Shown here: positions 16,285 through 25,594 of the stretch, in pieces
Position numbering within the stretch: the first letter of the stretch is position 1
Layout: each line of letters opens with the position of its first letter
DNA from: Nitrososphaerota archaeon
Lineage (GTDB): Archaea; Thermoproteota; Bathyarchaeia; Bathyarchaeales; Bathycorpusculaceae
Assembly (NCBI GenBank): GCA_031274765.1
Contig: JAISPR010000093.1
Span: 1 to 43,710 of the forward strand
Length of the DNA: 43,710 nt
Direction: 5' to 3'
Translations under genes and position numbers: made by a program
Notes under the pieces: model-generated
What the model saw: the letters and a program-made list of their open reading frames with translations, nothing else
What the model was told of the DNA's origin: nothing
Database searches by the model: none

Positions 16285-16629
16285 ACTCGGAGGAAACCCC
16301 AAAATAAGACCCGGCTATCGGCAACTTGTAACTACACTATTCTTCTTGACATTACCTATTGGTTACTATGTACACCACACCGATTGCTCAAAATGACCCG
16401 TTTGGTTGAACTATAAAATGCAAATAACGCTATAGCTCAAGCTTTCACCGCTGTCTCAAATATTGAAAAAACAGATACAAATGTTTTGAGCGTTAGTCCA
16501 ACAAATGATGCCGCCAAACTCCTTACACAGGCAGAAAACGCTTACCTATTGATAACTTGTACGGTTACAACATATGCCAACAGCGTGGTTTCAATAACAA
16601 ATCAGGTTACAACATCAGCCAGAAACTGA
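16274..16629 (+). pseudogene. Possible decayed small membrane-protein gene
   Basis: Two short frames follow the glycosyltransferase. The first (16274-16396, start TTG overlapping the preceding stop) would encode about 40 residues, with basic KRKLGGNPKIRPGYR followed by a hydrophobic helix TTLFFLTLPIGYYV. The second (16417-16629, a different frame, no start) encodes about 70 residues rich in T, A, N and V with protein-like composition (AIAQAFTAVSNIEKT, AAKLLTQAENAYLL). They may be one membrane-anchored exported protein broken by a frameshift and stop. This rests on composition only. Confidence 0.3.
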
Positions 16630-17425
16630 AAAAACAATGCAAACCAAAATCAAAATAATTTCCAAAAAAATATGGGTGCCCAATAATCCATATCATCATC
16701 TTCATGATTATTCATATCTGAATGATACAAAACCAAACAACACTACATTAAAACCCTACCCAACAAATTCGGCGTAATCTTTTTGTGAAACTATGTAATA
16801 ACACTCAGTTTTGTGGCAATAGATCTGATTCGCATTGTTAAATGTTCGCGTGCTTTGTTTAATCAAGAACTGGAACTCTTCAGTATTTAGGGATTTATTT
16901 GCCAGATTTAAATTGAATATTGTTAATCATCATTTAATGTCATAACTGACCAAAATTACTCAATATATTTGAAACTGTTCAATAATTTTGGTATTTCTAT
17001 TTGTTGTGTATTGTGTTTGAAAACAAATGGCGATCCTGATGCGTTGCTCAGTAACGCGGTGAGCATGTGACTTGTTACCTCATCACAATAATCTTTTGTC
17101 TTTAATGGTAATAAAACAGAGAAAAATTTTGTAGTTTTCCGTTATATGACGCTAAAATTATTGATGACCATGCACTATTGGAAAACTTGTTGAATGGCAA
17201 TACTTATAAAATCGCCAAAACAGCCCCTTGAATGCTAACTGCTCAGATTTTGTCTATCAATTTTTAATAGATCTGCAGCGTAACCTTGTGACTGATACTT
17301 TACAATTCGATAATCACCTTGTTATCTAAACTTAAATTTCACCGATAACCCGGTAAAACACTGAAATTATCAATCCTAGTCCTGATTTTACATCTTGACA
17401 ATACGAGAAGAGAGAGAGAAAAAAA
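16630..17425. other. Non-coding stretch inside the glycan locus
   Basis: About 800 bases without a recognisable gene. It contains an overlapping pair of small hairpins near 17,040-17,070 (GCGTT-GCTCAGT-AACGC and GCTCA-N9-TGAGC). Just before the next gene is a purine-rich AGAAGAGAGAGAGA ribosome-binding region (about 17,405-17,418). Confidence 0.5.
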
Positions 17426-18766
17426 ATGACGAATGTTTGCGTAGTAGGTTTAGGCAGAATAGGGCTTCCTCTTGCCCTAGTTCTGGCAAAAGCAAATCAC
17501 CAAGTATATGGTGTAGATACAAACCCCACCGTTGTTAGTAAAATCCGTTCTATACACGGTTGCTCGGATTCAATAAAAGAAAATGAACTCCTTGAAGAAT
17601 ATTTGGAAAAACGGTTTTTTGTTACAGATTCGCTAGAAGAAGGATTAAAAAAAGCCGAAATTGTTTTTATTGCTATCGGCACTAGTATTAGTTCTAATGG
17701 TAATCCTGATCTTTTTACTCTTTTTGTGTTAATTGATTATATCTGTAACATAGCCAACAGTGTTAAGGGAAAATTATTTGTTCTCAAATCTACTTTACCT
17801 GTTGGAACAACTCGTCAAATTGCACATCTTTTGGAAAGTCGTTCTGGTTTACTGTGTGGTCGAGATTTCTATTTTGCTTTTTGTCCTGAACGTGTACTGG
17901 GGGATAAAGCAATAAGCGAGATGGAATCCTTGCCTAAAATTATCGGGGGGATGGACCCAGAGAGCACTAAACGGGCTGTGAATATTTATGAAACAATTGG
18001 TGGAAAAGTCGTAGTAATGGAAAGCCCTGAAGCAGCAGAACTCGTTAAACTCTTAGATAATTCTTACAGGCAAACAATTTTCGCTTTTTCGAACGATTTT
18101 GCTTTGCTAGCTGAACGGTATGGCTTAAATGCCCTCAAGATAATAAATGCTGCAAACGAAAGTTATCCTCGAAATAACATTCCTATGCCTTCAGCAGGCG
18201 TAAGTGGTTACTGTTTAACTAAAGATCCGTTGTATCTTGAAATGTCATTTAAAGAAATAGCGGCAAAACGAGGGTTTTCATCAATTTGGTATTATGGACG
18301 AAAAACTAATGACTACATGCCAATCCATGTTATAAATCGTGTAGCTGAACACTTGGAACAGGCTGGAAAAACTCTGAAAGAATCAACCATATTAATTTGT
18401 GGACTAACTTATAAGGAAAACACCAACGATGTTCGCAACAGTCACGGGATAGAGATTGCACATTTATTACAAGAAAAAGGGTCTCAAGTTATTGCATGGG
18501 ATCCTCATATACTTGACACAATTACGGGTATCCAGTTAGTTTCAAAGCCCGATGAAATCCTAGAAACTTTGGACGCAATTATCTTCGTCGTTAAACATGA
18601 TGAGTTCATAAAATTAAACAAGGATTGTACTATTCTTCAAATGGTTAGAAAAATGAGATTGCCTATTATTTTTGATGGCTGGGGGATATTTGACACATTA
18701 AATAAAGTTGAAAATATCCATTATTTTGGTATCGGAATTCCAAGTAAAACATTGAGGGATTCATAA
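17426..18766 (+). CDS. Nucleotide-sugar (UDP-hexose) 6-dehydrogenase, WecC/UDP-ManNAc DH type
   Basis: A 446-residue three-domain NAD-dependent dehydrogenase that oxidises the C6 alcohol of a UDP- or GDP-sugar to a uronic acid. The N-terminal Rossmann fold has VGLGRIGLPLA and VYGVDTN; KSTLPVGTTR and FCPERVLG line the active site; the central helical dimer domain contains AELVKLLDNSYRQ. The catalytic cysteine is in SGYCLTKDP, and the C-terminal domain has CGLTYKENTNDVRNS. The ATG follows a strong purine-rich leader. It supplies an acidic sugar precursor for this locus. The closest pattern is UDP-N-acetylmannosamine or UDP-N-acetylglucosamine dehydrogenases, but the substrate cannot be fixed by reading. 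Confidence 0.92.
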   Translation: MTNVCVVGLGRIGLPLALVLAKANHQVYGVDTNPTVVSKIRSIHGCSDSIKENELLEEYLEKRFFVTDSLEEGLKKAEIVFIAIGTSISSNGNPDLFTLFVLIDYICNIANSVKGKLFVLKSTLPVGTTRQIAHLLESRSGLLCGRDFYFAFCPERVLGDKAISEMESLPKIIGGMDPESTKRAVNIYETIGGKVVVMESPEAAELVKLLDNSYRQTIFAFSNDFALLAERYGLNALKIINAANESYPRNNIPMPSAGVSGYCLTKDPLYLEMSFKEIAAKRGFSSIWYYGRKTNDYMPIHVINRVAEHLEQAGKTLKESTILICGLTYKENTNDVRNSHGIEIAHLLQEKGSQVIAWDPHILDTITGIQLVSKPDEILETLDAIIFVVKHDEFIKLNKDCTILQMVRKMRLPIIFDGWGIFDTLNKVENIHYFGIGIPSKTLRDS

Positions 18767-18786
18767 CGCTTCTGGTTCTAAGTATT

Positions 18787-19989
18787 GTGGCACTTCTATC
18801 TGTTCTGTTCGTATACTTTGGCTATTTTGTTGCGATGCGAATTTTCCAACGTCGAAGTCCTGATTGGAGAACTCAAAATAAATCAAAGATTGAAAATTAT
18901 ACACCTGCGATTTCACTGATTATTGCAACATATAACGAAGAGACCACGTTACCTCGTAAGTTTCAGAATCTGATAGATTTAGATTATCCACCCGATAAAC
19001 TTGAATTGGTGTTTGTAGACAGTGGGTCCACAGATAAAACCTGTGAATATATAGAAAATTTCATAAAACAAAACCCTCAAGTATCAACAATATTTATTTG
19101 TGAAAATGAAAGGTTTGGTAAGTCGCATGCACTCAACATAGCTTATCCAAAAGCTACCGGTTCAATAAAAATAATTTCTGATGCTGATGCAATTCTTGAG
19201 CGCTCTGCATTACGCAATATAGTGCAGAATTTTAGCAATCCCGCCATCGGGGCAGTATGTGGGCGGCAAGTGCTTTTGAATCCTGATGAAAATTCTTCGA
19301 CACTTCTTGAAAAAAGTTATAGGGGTATTTATGAAGTTCTCCGGCAAGGTGAGAGTGCGCTAGATTCTACACCAATATTTCATGGCGAGCTTTCTGCTTA
19401 TAGAAGTGATTTGATTGATCCTTTGCCTGAGAACAAAAGTGCTGATGACTCACGGCTTGCTAATGTTATCCGGCAAAAGGGATATCGGTCAGTATATGAT
19501 GCATCAGCTGTTTTTTATGAATTTGCTCCTCCAAATGGGGCTTCAAGGCGGCTTCAAAAGGTTCGACGTGGTCAGGGTTTAATTCGTGTGTTTTGGGATT
19601 GTCGTCGTTGTTTGTTTAACCGGAAGTATGGGAAATATGGCACGGTTATTTTTCCTATGGAATTTTTTATGCACTCAATATTTCCAAGTTTTTTCTTATT
19701 TTTCATGGGTGTGTTTTTGGTTGCGCTTGCTTTATACAATCCTCTAGTTATGGTGTTATTGGTCACTATTCTTTTAGGTGTTGTGGGTTTAAGCAGACTT
19801 AAAAGTAACTTAAATATTTTGAATCAAATGATTTGTTTTTCTTCTATTTTGACAACTTTTATGGGTTCGCAATTAATTCTTCTGAACGCAATGGTTCTTT
19901 GGCTTTTAGGTCATTCTTTGCATAAATGGCAAAAAGTTGATGATGTACGAAAAGAATGGCACAAACAAGAAAATGCTGGTGCTATTTAG
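18787..19989 (+). CDS. Membrane-bound family 2 glycosyltransferase
   Basis: A 400-residue GT2 enzyme with an N-terminal transmembrane helix (residues 1-20), a cytoplasmic GT-A domain (ISLIIATYNEE, VFVDSGSTDKT, ISDADAIL as the metal-binding motif, ADDSRLANVIRQKGY and RRGQGLIR in the acceptor region), and C-terminal membrane helices (about 300-390). The topology resembles processive or lipid-linked polysaccharide synthases. Start is GTG 18787, though the hydrophobic frame stays open several codons upstream. It begins 20 bases after the dehydrogenase stop, and the asparagine synthase-like gene follows 27 bases after its end, so these genes form one operon. Confidence 0.9.
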   Translation: MALLSVLFVYFGYFVAMRIFQRRSPDWRTQNKSKIENYTPAISLIIATYNEETTLPRKFQNLIDLDYPPDKLELVFVDSGSTDKTCEYIENFIKQNPQVSTIFICENERFGKSHALNIAYPKATGSIKIISDADAILERSALRNIVQNFSNPAIGAVCGRQVLLNPDENSSTLLEKSYRGIYEVLRQGESALDSTPIFHGELSAYRSDLIDPLPENKSADDSRLANVIRQKGYRSVYDASAVFYEFAPPNGASRRLQKVRRGQGLIRVFWDCRRCLFNRKYGKYGTVIFPMEFFMHSIFPSFFLFFMGVFLVALALYNPLVMVLLVTILLGVVGLSRLKSNLNILNQMICFSSILTTFMGSQLILLNAMVLWLLGHSLHKWQKVDDVRKEWHKQENAGAI

Positions 19990-20016
19990 AACAATCACTG
20001 TTTGGGCGAATTTTGT

Positions 20017-21873
20017 ATGTGTGGAATAAATGGATTCAATTTTTCTGATAAGACTCTGGCGTATGCTATGAATAAAGCCATAAAGCACAGAGGCCCCGAT
20101 GATGAAGGCGTTTTTGTTGATCCTGAGATCACTTTTGGGCATGTACGATTGGCTGTTCTTGATTTAAGTAGTGCGGGCAAACAGCCGATGACTTATAATT
20201 ATGCGGGAAAATCTGCCGTTATCGTTTTTAATGGTGAAATTTATAACTGCGTGGAACTGAGAACAAAACTTGAAAAAATGGGGTATAAATTTGATTCAAA
20301 AACAGATACTGAAGTAATACTTGCAAGTTATTTGGCATTTGGATTTGATTGTGTAAAAGATTTTAATGGTATGTGGGCATTTGTAATTTATGATCCCGTA
20401 AAGAAAATTTTTTTCTGTTCAAGAGATAGATTGGGTGTAAAACCTTTTTATTATTTTTTGGATAAAGATACATTTATTTTCAGTTCAGAACTGAAAGGTA
20501 TTTTGTCTCACCATAAATTGTTATTAAATAATGTGGAAAATATTAATTTAGATTCGCTGAATCTTTATTTTTCTTTGGGGTATGTGCCTTCTCCTTTTAC
20601 AATTTTTAATAAAATTTTTAAACTCGAACCGCGGCAAAATTTAGTTTTCGATTTATGTTCTAAAAGTGTAAACAAATGGTATTACTATAATGTGCCAAAA
20701 TATGAACCTGAATATGATCACACAAAGCTCATTGAAGAAGGGCGCAATCTTTTAAAGAATGCTGTTGAGCTTCGAATGGTTGCTGATGTGTCTATTGGGG
20801 CCTTTTTAAGCGGTGGGTTGGATTCAACAACTACTGTTGGTATAATGAATCAATTTACCGATATTAAGAATCTTCATACGTTTTCTATTGGGTTTGAGGG
20901 AAAATATGATGAAACGCATTACATAAACATTGCAAAAGAATGTTTTGGCAGTAGACATCATCATGAATTTTTTGATCAAAATGATTTTGAAAACCTGTTT
21001 AAAGAGTATGCTGAAATTTTTGATGAACCTTTTAGTGACTACTCCGCTTTCCCAACATTTACTTTGTGTAAGTTAGCTCGTAGTTACGTTACTGTCGCTC
21101 TAAGTGGTGATGGGGGTGATGAAATATTTGGTGGTTATCCCGAACATATAAACGGGTATCGGTTAAGTCTTATTCTGAAAATTCCTCGCCCTCTACGAAT
21201 ATTACTTTCAAAAATTCCTGCTAAAAAAAATCTTGATAGTTATTTTTCACTCTATCTTTTAAAAAATGCTTTTCGAGTATCTCTTACTAAGTATTCAGAG
21301 TTTTTTTCTAATGCTTTAGATGATGACTTACAGATTCCTTCGTTTTACAAGAAATGGGCTTCTGATCGATTGGATGATTGCTTTAAAACTGGTGCAAAAA
21401 ACTTTGGCGAAATTCTTCGTCTCTATGATTTAATGTTTAACACTCTTCCTGATAATTATCTTGCAAAAGTAGATAAAACCTCTATGGCGTATGCTTTGGA
21501 GGTTCGCAGTCCTTTTTTGGACTACCGTTTTATAAATTTTTCTCAACGCATACCAACAGAATGGAAAATTGACACATTCAAATCAAAAAAATTTATGAAA
21601 GAATTAACTGAAGGTATTGTTCCAAAAGAAATCCTCCATAGACGCAAAAAAGGGTTTATACCCCCAGTACAGGACTGGATAAACAAAGATTGTTACAACC
21701 CATTTTTAGAGAAAACAAATGAAATTTTGAATACTTTTGACAATGAACTAGCAAACTTTTTCAAAGAGAAAGTCCTAAAAAATAAAAATAAACTTTATGG
21801 ACGATATAAAATAAGGTTGTTTATGTTTGGACTATGGTACGATAGATGGGTTTATAAGCCTGCTGAAAAATAA
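20017..21873 (+). CDS. asnB: Glutamine-dependent asparagine synthase-like amidotransferase
   Basis: A 618-residue protein with an N-terminal class II glutaminase domain and a C-terminal ATP-pyrophosphatase synthetase domain. Start is ATG 20017 because the next residue is the catalytic Cys (MCGINGF), which must become N-terminal; a frame start at 20002 would bury it. KHRGPDDEG, VFNGEIYN and DTEVIL are glutaminase signatures. FLSGGLDSTTT is the PP-loop, and LSGDGGDEIFGGY and YLAKVDKTSMAYALEVRSPF in outline are synthetase signatures. Enzymes of this family in polysaccharide clusters can amidate sugar uronic acids rather than aspartate, and here the neighbour is a uronic-acid-forming dehydrogenase. 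Either role is possible. Confidence 0.93.
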   Translation: MCGINGFNFSDKTLAYAMNKAIKHRGPDDEGVFVDPEITFGHVRLAVLDLSSAGKQPMTYNYAGKSAVIVFNGEIYNCVELRTKLEKMGYKFDSKTDTEVILASYLAFGFDCVKDFNGMWAFVIYDPVKKIFFCSRDRLGVKPFYYFLDKDTFIFSSELKGILSHHKLLLNNVENINLDSLNLYFSLGYVPSPFTIFNKIFKLEPRQNLVFDLCSKSVNKWYYYNVPKYEPEYDHTKLIEEGRNLLKNAVELRMVADVSIGAFLSGGLDSTTTVGIMNQFTDIKNLHTFSIGFEGKYDETHYINIAKECFGSRHHHEFFDQNDFENLFKEYAEIFDEPFSDYSAFPTFTLCKLARSYVTVALSGDGGDEIFGGYPEHINGYRLSLILKIPRPLRILLSKIPAKKNLDSYFSLYLLKNAFRVSLTKYSEFFSNALDDDLQIPSFYKKWASDRLDDCFKTGAKNFGEILRLYDLMFNTLPDNYLAKVDKTSMAYALEVRSPFLDYRFINFSQRIPTEWKIDTFKSKKFMKELTEGIVPKEILHRRKKGFIPPVQDWINKDCYNPFLEKTNEILNTFDNELANFFKEKVLKNKNKLYGRYKIRLFMFGLWYDRWVYKPAEK

Positions 21874-21978
21874 TTGGCCCAGAAATGAAATTTGTCTATA
21901 AACACTGAAGGCCACTGTTATCCTTGTAATTAACCAAAAACCCTTGAACCAATTAATTAAAAAACAAGTGAACTTTCA

Positions 21979-22935
21979 TTGAACGAATTATTTATATCCA
22001 TCATAATTCCTACCAAAAATTCATCAATGATTATAGAAAATTGTCTAAACTCAATTATGCACCAAAACTACAAAAATTTTGAATTAATTGTTGTAGATGG
22101 GCATTCCACAGATAATACTGTGGAAATCGCACGAAAATACACTGACAAAGTTTATTATGAAACCAGCGGAACACGCGCATCAGCATGTAACGTTGGAGTA
22201 AACCACGCTAAAGGTGATATCATTGTATTCACTGACGATGATTGTGAAGTCCCAAAAGATTGGCTTATGCAAATAGCGGCTAACTTTAACAATGAACCTA
22301 TCGATGTTTTAGGCGGATCTGCAATAACACCTGAGCAATCAAGTAAAATCGAAAAAGCCTTTGGAGCAGTATTAAACCACCTGTTATTATTTACCTATTC
22401 TTGGGATTCTTGCGAGAAAGTAATCGGTTGCAATTCAGCGTACAAAAAACAAGACCTTATTGAAATAGGCGGCTTCAATGAAAAATTGCCAACTGCAGAA
22501 GAAACGGAATTAAATTTTCGGTTGAAAAAATTAGGTAAAAAAATTAAATATTCTGAAAAATTATCGTTACTTCACAACCGTCGAGGGACCATTCGCTTGT
22601 TTTGCAAACAACAATTTAAATTTGGCATCGGAAAAGGCAAATGGTTACGTTCAAATCCATCCGCGATAAAGGCCAGCAATATTATAGTTCAATTACTAAT
22701 CTTTGGCACCTTTGTTATACTGCCTATACTGGTTGTTTTCAATTTAACAATCGCCTCTATTATTTTATTGACTGGATTTGGTCTTCTTTTAACCTCTGCA
22801 TTTTACGCCAGTATAAAAGAGAAACAAGTTTCCATTTTTCCATTTATTATTTTAGCAACGATAATTTGGATATACGCCCAGGGATTTGGACAACTTAGTG
22901 GTCTCCTACAAAAAGAACCACAAAAGAATCTATAA
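21979..22935 (+). CDS. Family 2 glycosyltransferase with C-terminal membrane helices
   Basis: A 318-residue GT2 enzyme. GT-A motifs are SIIIPTKNSS, VVDGHSTDNT, FTDDDCEVP as the metal-binding site, and AEETELNFRLKKLG with the downstream basic RRGTIRLFCKQQFKFG. Two or three hydrophobic helices follow (about residues 228-312), anchoring it to the membrane. Start is TTG 21979 with no strong Shine-Dalgarno. The 3' end lies 37 bases before the likely start of the next multi-spanning gene; if a TTG at 22886 were used instead, the genes would overlap by 50 bases. Sugar specificity is unknown. Confidence 0.9.
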   Translation: MNELFISIIIPTKNSSMIIENCLNSIMHQNYKNFELIVVDGHSTDNTVEIARKYTDKVYYETSGTRASACNVGVNHAKGDIIVFTDDDCEVPKDWLMQIAANFNNEPIDVLGGSAITPEQSSKIEKAFGAVLNHLLLFTYSWDSCEKVIGCNSAYKKQDLIEIGGFNEKLPTAEETELNFRLKKLGKKIKYSEKLSLLHNRRGTIRLFCKQQFKFGIGKGKWLRSNPSAIKASNIIVQLLIFGTFVILPILVVFNLTIASIILLTGFGLLLTSAFYASIKEKQVSIFPFIILATIIWIYAQGFGQLSGLLQKEPQKNL

Positions 22936-22972
22936 CCTCTATACAGAGAACAATTCAATACTATATTCTGAG

Positions 22973-24736
22973 GTGAAGTGTATTTTAAAAGATTTTCGCA
23001 GAATATTTTTTATCATTACAATTATTCTATCTATATCCCTGCTTTTTGTTTATCCCTTATTTAACATAAGTTACAATATTTATTTAGGCCCTATATCTGG
23101 ACCGCCCGACATCCTCAATATGCTTCCCCTAGCCTACTGGATCCTAACCGGCGTTATCCTTGCCCTTCTTGTTCTACAAATTTTGATTGCGCAAAACAAC
23201 TTTGAAATAAAAGTACGAAACTTATTTCTAGTTGTTTTCATTCCTGTGATGATATATGCATCCCTGCCCATTAGTCAATTACCATCGATCTATACGGTAA
23301 ATGACGCAGTTGGACATTTAGCGAACGCTGAAAACGTAATTCTAAATACTAACATTTCAACTCCTGCAACAGGCTATCTTCAATTTCCCGGAACCGCCTT
23401 GATGGTAGCCATCTTGGGAAATATCCTTGGAATAACTGGCGGCATACCCCTCTTAGCACTGGGGATTGTTCTCAATTCATTATTTGTTATTTTAATTTCT
23501 TTGTTTTTATTTGCGGTTGGTAATAGCCTAATAGGTCCCAGAAACGGTTTTGTTTTACCCCTACTTTATTTCCTTGTTAACACAGGCTTTTTTACACAAT
23601 TTTGCCCTCAAAATTTTGCTTTGATGCTTTACTTTATGGTAATAACTATTTTCTCATTTTTAAGTGAAAAATCAATTCCATCCAAACGTGGAACAATAGT
23701 TTTCATATTTATTGGTGCAATTATTGTGATTACTCATCCTATTACCAGTGTTTTCATAGTCGCAACCTTTGGCGGCCTTTATTTAAGCCGAAAAGTTCTG
23801 AAAATAAATAGTGGTGCACCTATCTTCTTTGCCTTCCTTTTATGCATACCCCTAATGCTCATTTGTTGGTGGATATTTTTTGCAACAGAAAATTTCATAG
23901 CAACAGTAAGCTCTCTCTATACTTTATTGCATAACGGCCTCCAATTTACCCCAACACATACCATCGTTCAAACTCTTTCTACACCTTTTTCTCAATTTAT
24001 ATCCTTCTTTAGTAAAGGAGTTCAATTTTCTCTGGCGGCAGTTGCCGCTATTGGCCTAATTGTTACTTATTTAAAACGGAAATCAAAAACACCCCATACT
24101 CTGCTTATCGCAATAAGTATCGGTCTAGCAATAATCAGTATATTCCCAATTGTTTTAATTAATGGCGAATTTGCTGACCGTCCTTTACAATTTGTATATT
24201 TTCCTATATGCGCTCTAGCAATTGTGGGTCTAGAACATTTTTCTTCGCTGTTACACAAAAAAAAGTACTCCACAAAAACTTGGCGAACATTAGGTATTTG
24301 TGCACTTATTTTGTTGGTTCCTCTTGCCTTTGTATATCATCATCAAATAGATTCAATTGAAAATGTTGTGCCTGCTGATTTTTCCATAACTGCCTTTTTA
24401 GTAAAATATAGCCCCTCAGCATCGGTGTATTTTCCCTGGAGCACTGGCATGAGAGCCGAATATTATTTCCATGAACCCGCAATTGCAAACATAAATGTAG
24501 TTCATGCTCCAACGCCTCTTATGGATCCATATATTTTTGTTGCTTGGATGACTAACCCTCAGATGCTTGTTTTTTCGATGAAAGAAACTCGTTATTTCGA
24601 ATATATGGAGTTTAAATCAAGTGATGATTATGATCAGAGGTTCTCTTATCTGAACGAAACTTTTGCTTGGGCTAGAGTATATGATAATGGTATTAATAAT
24701 GCTTATTTGAACACAAATTTTGTTAATCGCTGGTGA
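22973..24736 (+). CDS. Multi-spanning membrane protein, GT-C glycosyltransferase-like
   Basis: A 587-residue integral membrane protein with roughly a dozen hydrophobic helices and a short C-terminal soluble part. The first external loop carries YTVNDAVGHLANAENVI; an acidic residue in this loop is the catalytic position of GT-C enzymes, which use lipid-phosphate sugars. The later loop LQFPGTALMVAILGNI also fits that pattern. I choose GTG 22973, where the hydrophobic core soon begins; an alternative TTG at 22886 would add 29 polar residues overlapping the upstream gene. It probably transfers or polymerises lipid-linked sugars outside the membrane. A flippase or polymerase is the alternative, as no family is firmly recognised. 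Confidence 0.7.
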   Translation: MKCILKDFRRIFFIITIILSISLLFVYPLFNISYNIYLGPISGPPDILNMLPLAYWILTGVILALLVLQILIAQNNFEIKVRNLFLVVFIPVMIYASLPISQLPSIYTVNDAVGHLANAENVILNTNISTPATGYLQFPGTALMVAILGNILGITGGIPLLALGIVLNSLFVILISLFLFAVGNSLIGPRNGFVLPLLYFLVNTGFFTQFCPQNFALMLYFMVITIFSFLSEKSIPSKRGTIVFIFIGAIIVITHPITSVFIVATFGGLYLSRKVLKINSGAPIFFAFLLCIPLMLICWWIFFATENFIATVSSLYTLLHNGLQFTPTHTIVQTLSTPFSQFISFFSKGVQFSLAAVAAIGLIVTYLKRKSKTPHTLLIAISIGLAIISIFPIVLINGEFADRPLQFVYFPICALAIVGLEHFSSLLHKKKYSTKTWRTLGICALILLVPLAFVYHHQIDSIENVVPADFSITAFLVKYSPSASVYFPWSTGMRAEYYFHEPAIANINVVHAPTPLMDPYIFVAWMTNPQMLVFSMKETRYFEYMEFKSSDDYDQRFSYLNETFAWARVYDNGINNAYLNTNFVNRW

Positions 24737-24847
24737 TTTTTGTTTGAATCAACCATTATTTACGTACAAAAGTGTTGGTGTTAAAGTGTTGTTAAAAATA
24801 ATTTCTGGTATGTTTGGGTGTGATTTTTGGTTGTTAATGGGCCCTTT

Positions 24848-25134
24848 AGACTGCGCAAAAATCAAAAAACAGCAGCACTAAACGCTACAAATAACGTATG
24901 TACCTTCACTATTGCTGTAGTAGTGGTTTGGTGAATTTTGGGCAGTGTGTCAAATAGAATAGTTTTTTACCCGTCAGATACTTTATGTGTTACCCATGAG
25001 TTAAGGGTAACTTTTCTTTTCAAACCTTGGAAAATTGGCCAAGCATATGGCGTTAATACGAACTTGATTTTGCGTCAAATTAACTATTCTAAATTGGCGC
25101 ACTGTCGAATTTTATTGGAGTTTTTGCGCAATCT
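24848..25134. mobile_element. Miniature inverted-repeat element, copy 1, interrupted
   Basis: The left end AGACTGCGCAAAAA (24848-24861) and right end TTTTTGCGCAATCT (25121-25134) are near-perfect inverted repeats. The left 92 bases align with the uninterrupted copy at 42714-42832 at clearly high identity, and the last about 21 bases match its right end. The middle is occupied by a second element (24940-25106). No transposase is encoded, so it would need one supplied elsewhere. Confidence 0.8.
24940..25106. mobile_element. Second miniature element inserted into copy 1, with 7-bp target duplication
   Basis: A 167-bp insertion flanked on both sides by GAATTTT (24933-24939 and 25107-25113). Ends are inverted repeats: GGGCAGTGTGTCAAATAGAA at the left and, on the other strand, GACAGTGCGCCAATTTAGAA at the right, both continuing into TAGTT. 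An internal GTTACCC-N8-GGGTAAC hairpin (about 24,990-25,011) is present. The empty target survives in the copy at 42,801-42,817 (GTGAATTTTATCGGAG). Confidence 0.8.
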
Positions 25135-25594
25135 GAATTTATGTTTTATGAGACGTTTATACGCAATGGGCTGTTTGTGATACGGGTAAAACGAGGTTCA
25201 ATGCCTTTTTAATGATGAAACGCTCAATTACTCTTAGCGATACCTAACACTTGGCATAACAAATATCTGAACTGTGTTATTGAGGCATTTTACAAAATTT
25301 TGATCCATTTTGATAATTTTTATTCCACTAGTCTTGTTTTGTTGTAAAACAGCCCCAAAATCATCATGACACGTTTCTTAATAACTATGCGCCAGTTTTA
25401 TTTCATATGTTTGTTGTGAAACGCTTGGTTTTTATGGTAAGTTAATGGTTAAAAATATTTAATCTAACCTGATTGGTTAGACAAAATTGTTATTCGTAAC
25501 TGGAAAATCAATTCGAAAAAAGTTGTTTTGGATTTGTGCTGTGAAAAACTTTTAGTTACTTGCGGTAGTGTCAAAAAATTGGATGTTGGGTAGG
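25135..25594. other. Intergenic region before the GT4 gene
   Basis: About 460 bases with no gene and no clear repeat. GGTTGGGTAGG-like purines precede the GT4 start. The AT-rich TTAAAAATATTTAATC (about 25,447-25,462) may serve as promoter. Confidence 0.45.
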
